DNA of 64,000 nucleotides from positions 1-64,000 of the forward strand of contig NZ_RBRE01000010.1 in NCBI RefSeq assembly GCF_003700275.1, in the 5' to 3' direction. The position numbers and the translations under genes are program-made. Under the pieces are notes generated by a model. It made no database searches and had not been told where the DNA came from. It saw only the letters and a list, made by a program, of their open reading frames with translations. Below, in pieces: positions 18,412 to 26,400 of this stretch (positions are counted from its first letter, which is position 1; each line of letters begins with the position of its first letter). Source of the stretch: Pseudomonas cichorii (GTDB lineage Bacteria > Pseudomonadota > Gammaproteobacteria > Pseudomonadales > Pseudomonadaceae).

Positions 18412-19215
18412 ATGCTGAAAGCCAGTGGAGTGCGCCTGGGTTATGGCGAACAGCAGGTGCTCAACGGCGTCAGCCTGGAAATCCCCGAAGGCCGTTTCAC
18501 GGCGCTGATCGGGGCCAATGGATGCGGCAAGACCACTTTGCTAAACGTGCTTGCGCACATGCTGCGCCCGAGCGCGGGCGAGGTACAACTGGGCGGAAAA
18601 GCCCTGGGGCACTATTCGCGTCGCGCCCTGGCCCAGCAGATGGCCTTGCTGCCGCAACGCACCACGTCTCCTGCCGGGATGAGCGTGCGCGAACTGGTGA
18701 TGCAGGGGCGTTTCCCCTGGCAGAGCTGGTGGCGGCAATGGTCGGAGCAGGATCAGCAGGCGATTGACCGCGCCATTGAACTGACCGGCATCGACTCTCT
18801 GCTGGATCGTTCGCTGGCAACCCTGTCGGGCGGGCAGTTGCAGCGCTGCTGGATTGCCATGACCCTGGCCCAGGACACTCCTGTCATCCTGCTCGATGAG
18901 CCGACGACCTTTCTCGACATTGCCCACCAGATCAACCTGCTTGAATTGCTGGTGGATTTGCGCGAGCAGGGCAAGACCGTCGTGGCCGTGCTGCACGACC
19001 TGAATCAGGCCGCGCGTTATGCCGATCACCTGGTGATGATGCGTGCAGGCAGTCTGCTGGCCCAGGGCGCGCCGGCTGAAGTGTTCACCAGGGAAAACCT
19101 CAAGGCAGTCTTCGATCTGGATGCGCACATCATTACCGATCCGTATTCCGGTGACCCGTTATGTGTGCCGCAGGCGCGTCGCAGCCAGCCACTGGCTGTG
19201 CAGGAGGCGCTGTGA
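18412..19215 (+). CDS. Ferric-siderophore ABC transporter ATP-binding protein
   Basis: This 267-residue cytoplasmic ATPase belongs to the FecE/FepC/FhuC family, with Walker A GANGCGKTT (residues 34-42), signature LSGGQLQR, Walker B VILLDEPTTFLD and a switch His in VLHDLNQ. It powers import of a ferric siderophore across the inner membrane together with the two permeases that follow. I place the start at the ATG at 18412 because GGAGG stands seven bases upstream and the conserved family N-terminus begins there; an upstream in-frame alternative has no site. Its TGA overlaps the GTG start of the first permease. Confidence 0.93.
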   Translation: MLKASGVRLGYGEQQVLNGVSLEIPEGRFTALIGANGCGKTTLLNVLAHMLRPSAGEVQLGGKALGHYSRRALAQQMALLPQRTTSPAGMSVRELVMQGRFPWQSWWRQWSEQDQQAIDRAIELTGIDSLLDRSLATLSGGQLQRCWIAMTLAQDTPVILLDEPTTFLDIAHQINLLELLVDLREQGKTVVAVLHDLNQAARYADHLVMMRAGSLLAQGAPAEVFTRENLKAVFDLDAHIITDPYSGDPLCVPQARRSQPLAVQEAL

Positions 19216-20195
19216 TTCACGGCTTGCGCTTGCCGGTGTGGCTGGGCCTGTTACTGGTAATTGCCCTGGCGGCACTGTTCCATCTGGCGGTTGGCGCCAA
19301 GAGTATTCCCTGGCATGAAACCTGGCAGGCACTGGTTGCCTATGTGCCGGGCAATCCCGACCACAGCGTCATTCGCGGCAGCCGTCTGCCACGCCTGCTG
19401 GTCGCGATACTGGTCGGCGCCAGCCTCGGGCTGGCCGGGACCATCATGCAGGCGGTGGGCGATAACCCGCTGGCCGATCCGGGAATTCTCGGCATCAACA
19501 GTGGCGCGGCGCTGTTCGTGGTTTTCGGTTTGCTGGTGATGCCCGGCAACGATCTGTCGATGATTCCCCTGTTTGCATTTACCGGTGCGCTGGTGGCAGC
19601 CGTCGGCGTGCTGTTACTGGCGGGCAGGGGCCATAATCCGATTCGGCTGACGTTGTCCGGAGCGATGATTGCTGCGCTGTTCAGTGCGATCACTTCCATC
19701 CTGCTGCTGCTCGATCAACAAGGGCTCGACAGCCTGCGCCGCTGGCTCACCGGTTCCATCGGCGTTACTGGCGGCACCATGCAGGCCTGGGTCTGGCCCT
19801 ACATCCTGCTGGGCATGTTGCTGTGCCTTGTCAACGTGCGGGCCCTGAATGCCCATCGCCTGGGTCCGCAGGCCGCAGCCGGCATGGGTGTCAATCTGTT
19901 GCAGATGCGTGTGTTCGGCCTGGCTTCGGTGGTTCTGCTGTCCGGCAGTGCCGTGACCCTGGCTGGTCCCATAGGCTTTGTCGGGCTGGTAGTGCCGCAT
20001 GCGGCGCGCTTGTTGTTTGGCGATGACTATCGTCGATTGCTGCTGGCTGCGCCGTTGCTGGGAGCGCTGCTGTTGATTCTCGCTGATATAGCGGCAAGAA
20101 CCGTGGTCAGTCCGTTCGAGCTGAATACCGGTATCGTCACCGCCCTGATCGGCGGCCCGGTCTTTGTCATCCTGGTATTGAGGAAGGTCAGATGA
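19212..20195 (+). CDS. Ferric-siderophore ABC transporter permease 1 (FecC/BtuC family)
   Basis: This 327-residue, highly hydrophobic protein of the FecCD/BtuC family should have about nine to ten membrane helices. Family motifs include RLPRLLVAILVGASLGLAG, NPLADPGILGINSGAA and the cytoplasmic loop region GPIGFVGLVVPHAAR, which contacts the ATPase. The start is a GTG at 19212 that overlaps the ATPase stop (GTGA) and has AGGAGG just upstream, giving VIHGLRLPV as the N-terminus. It ends in an ATGA overlap with the second permease, so all four importer genes are translationally linked. It would act as a heterodimer with the next product. Confidence 0.92.
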   Translation: MIHGLRLPVWLGLLLVIALAALFHLAVGAKSIPWHETWQALVAYVPGNPDHSVIRGSRLPRLLVAILVGASLGLAGTIMQAVGDNPLADPGILGINSGAALFVVFGLLVMPGNDLSMIPLFAFTGALVAAVGVLLLAGRGHNPIRLTLSGAMIAALFSAITSILLLLDQQGLDSLRRWLTGSIGVTGGTMQAWVWPYILLGMLLCLVNVRALNAHRLGPQAAAGMGVNLLQMRVFGLASVVLLSGSAVTLAGPIGFVGLVVPHAARLLFGDDYRRLLLAAPLLGALLLILADIAARTVVSPFELNTGIVTALIGGPVFVILVLRKVR

Positions 20196-21241
20196 TTCGC
20201 ACGGCTCTGACCTTGCCCAGGACTTATCCGCTGCTGCCCTGGATTGCCCGGCCCATCGACCTGATTGCGGTGCTGTTGCTGGCATTCTCGGTAATGGGAC
20301 TGGCCTTGTACGCGCTGACGGTTGGCAGCTTCTCTCTGAGCGTTGCCCAGGTGTGGCAAGCCTTGTGGAACCCCGCGCAGGTCAGTCCGACCGTGAGCAA
20401 TCTGCTCTGGGAGCTGCGTCTGCCGCGTGTGCTGCTGGCGATCCTAGCCGGGGCGGCCATGTCGCTGGCCGGCCTGCTGATGCAATCGTTGACCCGCAAC
20501 CCGCTGGCGGCACCCGGTCTGGTCGGGGTGGAGTCGGGCGCCAGCGTCACCATGCTGCTGATCATCGTGTTGTGGCCGGGCGTGCTTCCCCAGGAATTTT
20601 ATCCGCTGGCGGCACTGGTAGGCGGGCTGACAGTGGCGCTGTTTGTTGCATTGCTGTCCTGGCGTCAGGGCATCTCGCCGCTGCGCCTGATTCTGGTGGG
20701 CGTGGGATTGACGGCCATGCTCAGCGCGGTCGCCGATCTGCTCATCACTTACGGCAATATCGATCAGGTCGAGTCCGCCCTGATGTGGCTGGGCGGCAGC
20801 CTGCACCGCGGCGGCTGGGCTCAGGTGCACAGTCTCGGCCTCTGGTTGCTGCTGGCCGGGCTGCCGCTGCTGTTTTGTCATCGCCAGTTGAATCTGTTGC
20901 AACTGGGGGAAAAGGTCGCGCTCAGTCGCGGGCTGAATGTCACTGCGGTGATGATTTTCCTGCTGCTGTGCAGTGTCATGCTCACTGCTGCAGCGGTGGC
21001 GAATGTCGGCACCATGACCTTTGTCGGGCTGGTTGCGCCGCATCTGGCGCGCCAGTTGGCCGGCGATCGCCATGGCGCCCTGATTCCGTTGTCGGCGCTG
21101 GTCGGTGCGCTGCTGGTGCTGGCAGGCGACACACTGGGGCGAGGAATTTTCCCGCCCTTGCAACTGCCGGCAGGACTGGTGGTCGCAATCATCGGCGCGC
21201 CTTATCTGATTGTCTTGTTGGCGCGTCAGCGTAATCGCTGA
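20192..21241 (+). CDS. Ferric-siderophore ABC transporter permease 2 (FecD family)
   Basis: This 349-residue paralogue of the preceding permease has the same family motifs (LRLPRVLLAILAGAAMSLAG, NPLAAPGLVGVESGA, MTFVGLVAPHLARQLAG). A slightly longer N-terminus contains an extra hydrophobic region (about residues 22-45). It forms the second half of the translocation channel. The ATG at 20192 overlaps the previous stop (ATGA). The binding-protein gene follows after 28 bases. Confidence 0.92.
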   Translation: MIRTALTLPRTYPLLPWIARPIDLIAVLLLAFSVMGLALYALTVGSFSLSVAQVWQALWNPAQVSPTVSNLLWELRLPRVLLAILAGAAMSLAGLLMQSLTRNPLAAPGLVGVESGASVTMLLIIVLWPGVLPQEFYPLAALVGGLTVALFVALLSWRQGISPLRLILVGVGLTAMLSAVADLLITYGNIDQVESALMWLGGSLHRGGWAQVHSLGLWLLLAGLPLLFCHRQLNLLQLGEKVALSRGLNVTAVMIFLLLCSVMLTAAAVANVGTMTFVGLVAPHLARQLAGDRHGALIPLSALVGALLVLAGDTLGRGIFPPLQLPAGLVVAIIGAPYLIVLLARQRNR

Positions 21242-21269
21242 AAGCAAATTGTCTGGGGAGTAAACGCGG

Positions 21270-22217
21270 GTGAGAGGATTTTTCCGGGGCGTAGTCGGCA
21301 TGTTGTGCGTGCCATTGGCATTGCTGGCGGTAAACGCCAATGCCGCTGATACCGCTGCAACCAGAGTGTTCGAGAATAGTTTTGGCCGGGTCGAAGTGCC
21401 TGTGGCGCCGCATTGCATTGTGTCCATGCATGACTTCAGCCTGACTGCCCAGTTGCTGGAGCTGGGAGTCAAGCCCTGCGGCTCGACCGGGCGCAAGAAG
21501 CTGTTTTCCGATGTGCTGTTTCGCGGCACGCAAGAGCGTTTCGATGTCACCGGCATTCAATATATCGGCTCGCATCAGGCACCCGATCTGGAAGCCATTG
21601 CCGCCCTCAAGCCTGATCTGATCGTGGGCTTGTCGTATCACGCCGATCTCAAGGAAAAGCTCAGCAAGATTGCGCCCGTAGTCCTGCTGCCTGCGCGGGA
21701 AAGCGATATCAAGACTTACGCCAGGGAACTTGCCGATCTGGTCGGCAAGCAGCAGCGTTATCAGGAGATGCTGGGCGAATATCAATGGGTGGTCAGCGAA
21801 TTCAAGAAGCGGGTCAAGGATCCATCGCGGATTACCGTAACCACGCTGGAGGTCTACACCGACGGCTTCCAGTTGATCGGCCGTGGTGGCATGGATGATG
21901 TCATCGCCGATTTCGGGCTGGGCCGTGTTCCGGCGTACAGCGCTGCACGTCAGAACGTGCCGTACAGCCTGGAGCGGATTGGCGACTTCGACAGTGATTT
22001 CATTATTGATACATATGAAGAGCTGTTAGATTCGGAGACCAGCACGGCGGCCTTCCGTCAGTCGCCGCAGTGGCGGAATCTGTTTGCGGTGAAAAACCGC
22101 CAGTTCCTGTATCTGAACCGCAGCCGCTATGCCGATACGATGCAAGGCCTGTTGGGCTCCGCGTATCTGCTGATGTCGCATATCGCGGAGCGGGAGAATG
22201 TGTTGCAGGCCAGATGA
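21270..22217 (+). CDS. Ferric-siderophore periplasmic binding protein (FecB/FepB-like)
   Basis: This 315-residue protein has a signal peptide (about residues 1-25, ending VNANAAD) and a type III periplasmic-binding fold. Family features include an early FGRVEVPVAPHCIVSMHD strand, DLEAIAALKPDLIVGLS and the linking helix region. It delivers a ferric siderophore from the periplasm to the permease pair. The start is a GTG at 21270 preceded by GGGGAG nine bases upstream. It is the last gene of the importer operon. Twenty-six bases after its stop begins a Fur-box-like site for the biosynthetic operon. Confidence 0.9.
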   Translation: MRGFFRGVVGMLCVPLALLAVNANAADTAATRVFENSFGRVEVPVAPHCIVSMHDFSLTAQLLELGVKPCGSTGRKKLFSDVLFRGTQERFDVTGIQYIGSHQAPDLEAIAALKPDLIVGLSYHADLKEKLSKIAPVVLLPARESDIKTYARELADLVGKQQRYQEMLGEYQWVVSEFKKRVKDPSRITVTTLEVYTDGFQLIGRGGMDDVIADFGLGRVPAYSAARQNVPYSLERIGDFDSDFIIDTYEELLDSETSTAAFRQSPQWRNLFAVKNRQFLYLNRSRYADTMQGLLGSAYLLMSHIAERENVLQAR

Positions 22218-22243
22218 GATGTGTCAATTATGATACAAAAGTC

Positions 22244-22262
22244 ATGAATGACAATGATTCTC
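22244..22262 (+). promoter_or_regulatory. Putative Fur box before the siderophore biosynthetic operon
   Basis: ATGAATGACAATGATTCTC matches the 19-base Fur consensus at 13 positions by hand count (core AATGA-AAT-ATT-TC). It lies between the binding-protein gene and the stand-alone hydroxylase, where the promoter for the hydroxylase and NRPS genes should be. I found no convincing PvdS-type sigma-factor promoter nearby. Confidence 0.6.
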
Positions 22263-22335
22263 TATTGATGTTGCTACTCGTTTGTATTAGTTTGTGCGCA
22301 CTAAAAAGACGCATCGGAACGGCGAGGGGTTGCAA

Positions 22336-23331
22336 ATGGATACGGGTTTGGCGGCTGCACAGGTTCAACCCACGGATATTATTCCGGGTAACGAGCAGAC
22401 CCTGCCGTTCATGGTTCATGCCCAGGCTGGCGGTGATACCTGGCAAGCCAGTCACGAGCGGATTCAGCAGGCAATCGCAACCCAATTGCCGCGTGCCGGT
22501 GGCGTGTTGTTGCGGGGCTTTGCCTTCAAGGATGAAGCGGATTTTGAAGCCTTTGCCTGTAGCTTCGGGCATGAGCTGCTGACTTACGATTACGCCTCCA
22601 CGCCGCGCACCAAGCTCAAGCTCAACAACCGGGTCTACACCTCTACCGAATACCCGGCCCATCAGGTTATCCCGCTGCACAATGAGCAGTCCTACTCGCT
22701 GAACTGGCCAATGAAGATCTGGTTTCATTGCGTGCAGGCCGCGGAAGTCGGCGGTGAAACCCCGATTGCCGACAGCCGCCTGGTCTACCAGCAGCTTGAT
22801 CCGGTGATCCGCCAGCGCTTTGCCGACAAGCGCCTGATGTATGTGCGCAATTACGGCAACGGCCTGGACTTGCCCTGGCAGCAGGCGTTCAGCACCGAAG
22901 ACCGGGCACAGGTCGAGCGTTTCTGTCAGGCCAGCAATATCCAGTTCCAGTGGACCGATGATGGTGAGCTATCGACCCGTCAGGTCTGTCAGGCCGTGGC
23001 TCAGCATCCGGTGAGCGGTGAATGGGTATGGTTCAATCAGGCGCATCTGTTCCATATTTCCAACCTGGCTCCGTCCGTGCGCGAGACGCTGATTTCCATC
23101 GTTGGCGAAGAAGGCGTGCCGCGTAACGTGTTCTACGGCGACGGTTCGCCCATCGAGCTGGAAGCCCTGGAGCATATCCGCTCGGTTTTCGCTCGCTGCC
23201 AGGTCAGTTTCCCCTGGCAGTCCGGTGACGTGCTGATGCTCGACAACATGCTGGTTGCTCATGGCCGCTCCACATTCCAGGGCGCGCGCAAGGTTGTGGT
23301 CGCCATGGCAGAGCCTGCTTCGGCAGGCTGA
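22336..23331 (+). CDS. Stand-alone Fe(II)/2-oxoglutarate aspartyl beta-hydroxylase (SyrP/TauD family)
   Basis: This 331-residue TauD-family dioxygenase is the SyrP-like type that hydroxylates aspartate while it is bound to an NRPS carrier domain. The iron facial triad is visible as HNE (His115, Glu117) and His309 in AHGRS, with a following Arg for 2-oxoglutarate. The carboxylate ligand is present, so it is a hydroxylase and not a SyrB2-type halogenase. Known stand-alone siderophore enzymes of this group (TbetaH-Asp) give L-erythro-beta-hydroxyaspartate. The ATG at 22336 is chosen because AGGGG lies six bases upstream. The likely substrates are the two Asp modules with tandem carrier domains (inference). 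It is the first gene after the Fur-like site. Confidence 0.9.
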   Translation: MDTGLAAAQVQPTDIIPGNEQTLPFMVHAQAGGDTWQASHERIQQAIATQLPRAGGVLLRGFAFKDEADFEAFACSFGHELLTYDYASTPRTKLKLNNRVYTSTEYPAHQVIPLHNEQSYSLNWPMKIWFHCVQAAEVGGETPIADSRLVYQQLDPVIRQRFADKRLMYVRNYGNGLDLPWQQAFSTEDRAQVERFCQASNIQFQWTDDGELSTRQVCQAVAQHPVSGEWVWFNQAHLFHISNLAPSVRETLISIVGEEGVPRNVFYGDGSPIELEALEHIRSVFARCQVSFPWQSGDVLMLDNMLVAHGRSTFQGARKVVVAMAEPASAG

Positions 23332-23348
23332 AAGCTCTCTCTTTCAGA

Positions 23349-23370
23349 AAGCCGCCGCAACTGGCGGCTT
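23349..23370 (+). other. Stem-loop between hydroxylase and first NRPS gene
   Basis: An eight-base-pair perfect stem (AAGCCGCC / GGCGGCTT) with a six-base loop is followed only by ACTTTG. It sits in the 69-base gap between the hydroxylase stop and the NRPS start. It could partially terminate or process the transcript so that the small enzyme is made in excess, but the T-run is poor. Confidence 0.4.
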
Positions 23371-23400
23371 ACTTTGAACAAGCAATGAAAAGGACACCAA

Positions 23401-26400
23401 ATGGATCGCCTGATGCATCGCTGCTGGCTGCGTGGAATTCGCCTGTCTATAGCTGAGGGTCAGTTAACCATTGCGCATGGATCGCAAGACGCCTTGAACG
23501 AAGAGCTGGCAGCCGAGCTGCAGGCGCGTGCTCCTGAAGTGCTGCAATGGCTGCAGCAACACCCCGATTATTTCGATGCTCGCCCGCTGACCGATAACGA
23601 ACAGGCTCTCTGGTTTCTGCAACGCCTGGAGCCTGACAGCTGCGCCTATAACATCGCCTATGCCGGTCGACTCAAGGCGCAGTTCTCCAGCGAGGATTTT
23701 CCCCGCCGCCTGCAGGATGCCTGGGCTGCGGTGCAGCAACGCTATCCGATGCTGTGCACTGCCTACGCAGAGCGCGACGGCGAGTTGTTGCAGTGGAGCC
23801 ATCGCGAAAGGATCCAGCCGTTGCAGTGCGTCACATTGCAGGCTGCGGATGCCGATACTTTGCAGCAACGCATCACTGAACTGGCCGACGCGCCCTTCAA
23901 TCTGGAAGCCGGTGAGGTCAGCCGGGTCGCGCTGCTCAGCAACTCGCAGGGCCGCACGACCGAACATACCGTGTTGCTGGTCATTCACCACATCGCTGCG
24001 GACCTGGTCACGTTCTACACCGTGCTCAACGAGCTGTTCGCGCTGATCAATGACCAGCCGCTGCCGGCGGTCAATCCCGATGCCTATCGCGACTATTGCA
24101 GCGACCTGCATATCCGCAGCGAAGCGGCCGAGCCTGCCGAACTGGCATGGTGGCAGTCGCAACTGGCCGATGTGCCAGCGCTGGAATTACCGACCGATTT
24201 CGCCTATGGCAGCAATCAGGCCTTCAAGGGCGGCGAGCTGTCGGTGCGCTTCGATCCCGCGACCACTGCGCGGGTGCGTGCCGTGGCCCGTGAGTGGGGT
24301 GTCACGCCCTATGTGTTCTGGTTCTCCCTGTTCCAGCAGTATCTGGGCGTGTTGTCCGGACAGGACGACTTTGTCCTCGGAACGCCCAGCGGCTGGCGCT
24401 TGCGCCGCGAACACCTCACCTTGCCGGGTTACCTGGTCAATCCATTGCCGATCCGTTGCCGACTGCGCCGCGAGCTGTCCAGCGGCGAGTGGGCCAGAGA
24501 AGTGGATGCCACCGTCAAGCAAGCCCTGCAGCATCGCCATTATCCGTTCTCGCGCCTGGTCAAACAGCTCGATCTGCCACGGCAGATGGGTAGGGCGCCG
24601 CTGTTCCAGCATATGTTCACCCTCAACAAGGAACGTATCGCGCCTTTCGAGCAGTATGTCGACCGGCTGCTGTCGGAACAGCGCGGCGCGGCCCACGAAC
24701 TGAATATGGTGATCATCGACGAAGAGCAAGGCTTTCTTTGTCGCTGGCGCTACAGCAAGGCGCTGTACCAGCACGCAACCATCGAGCGTTACCGCGACCA
24801 GTTCGTCGCGCTGGTACTGGCGGCCCTCGAACAGCCCGCAGTACCGTTCGCCGAACTGGACTGGCTGGCCACCGAGCAGCAGTCGTTGCTCAAGGGCGAA
24901 GACCTGCCGACCGCGACCAGCAATGCCTGGCAGGCATTCACTCGGCAATGTGTGCACAAACCCCAGGCCATTGCGCTGCAGGACGAGCAGGGCACCCTCA
25001 GCTATGCCGAGCTGGCCCGCGCGGTGGTTGCCCGCAGCGAGCGACTGCAGGATGGCCAGAGTCTGGCGGGCGAACACATTGCCTTGTGCCTGCCGCGCAG
25101 TCGTGAACTGGTGATGCACATGCTCGCGGCCTGGCAATCTGGCGCGACTTATCTGGCCCTCGATCCGCAATGGCCGCAGTCCCGTCAGCAGGATATCTGC
25201 GAGGATGCCATGCCCAAGGTCTGGGTCGGCGAGGGCGTACGCCCCGAATGGTTGCCGGAACAGGTCCGCTGGTTATCGTTGCCGTCTGCGCCGCTCTTCA
25301 GCGATGCAGCCTTGCATGCGCCACTGGCAGCCGATCTGGCGGCCTACGTGGTCTATACCTCCGGTTCCAGTGGCCGGCCAAAAGGCGTCAAGGTCAGCCA
25401 GGGCAACCTGATCCATTACGTCAACGGCTGCCTTGAGCGGCTGAATCTGTCTGCCGATGCCAGTCTTGCCAGCCTGGCCAGTTGCGCTACCGATCTTGGC
25501 CATACCGCATTGTTCGGCGCCTTGCTCAGCGGACGCTGCCTGCGTCTGCTGGCCGAAGAGCTGGCTTTCGATGCCGAGGAACTGGCGGCGGTGCTGGAGC
25601 GTCAGCCGGTCGACATGCTGAAGATCGTGCCGTCCCATCTCAACGCCTTGCTGGTCGCCAAGGATCCGCAGCGCTTGTTGCCGCGCCAGTGTCTGGTGAC
25701 CGGCGGTGAAGCCTTGGGTCTCGATCTGGTCAAGCGCCTGCGCGGCCTGCAAGCCGATCTGCGCATCGTCAACCATTACGGTCCCAGCGAAACCACCGTG
25801 GGCGTCCTGACCCATGAAGTCGATAGCAGTGGCGCAGCGCCTCTGGGTCGACCGCTTGCCAATATTCAGGTCAGCGTCCGTGCGCCTGATGGCAGAGTTT
25901 TGCCGGTCGGGGTCAGTGGCGAGTTGTGCGTTGCAGGTGCGACTGTGGCCCTGGGTTATCTCAGTGCTCCGCAGGCCGATCAGGCGCGTTTTACCGAATA
26001 CGGTTATCGCACCGGCGACCGGGTACGACTCAATCATCAGGGCCAGGTGGAATTCCTTGGCCGCCTCGATGAGCAGGTCAAGATCCGTGGCTACCGGGTT
26101 GAACCGGCCGAGGTTGCTGCACAGTTGCGTGACGTGCCGCAGGTCAGCGATGTCAGCGTGCTGAACATTCCTTCGCCGTTGACCGGCAACCGGCTGGTGG
26201 CCTTTCTGGTGGCGCCGTCGGCCGCTCTGGCTGATATTCAGAACGCTCTGCAAACCCGGCTTCCGGACTATATGCAGCCTGCCCAGTGGCACTGCCTCGA
26301 TGGCTTTGCCTTGCTGGCCAACGGCAAGGTCGACCGTCAGGCCCTGATACGCCTGGCCGAGCAGGCACCAGCGCAGTTGCCTGGCGCAGAGCCGACAGAT

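Noticed and set aside
22263..22335. PvdS-type extracytoplasmic sigma-factor promoter before the hydroxylase
   Set aside because: I looked for a TAAAT and CGT pair at suitable spacing and found no convincing match; only the Fur-like site is supported.
22336..23331. SyrB2-type halogenase instead of hydroxylase
   Set aside because: Halogenases replace the carboxylate iron ligand by Ala; here HNE keeps the Glu, so hydroxylation is the supported reaction.
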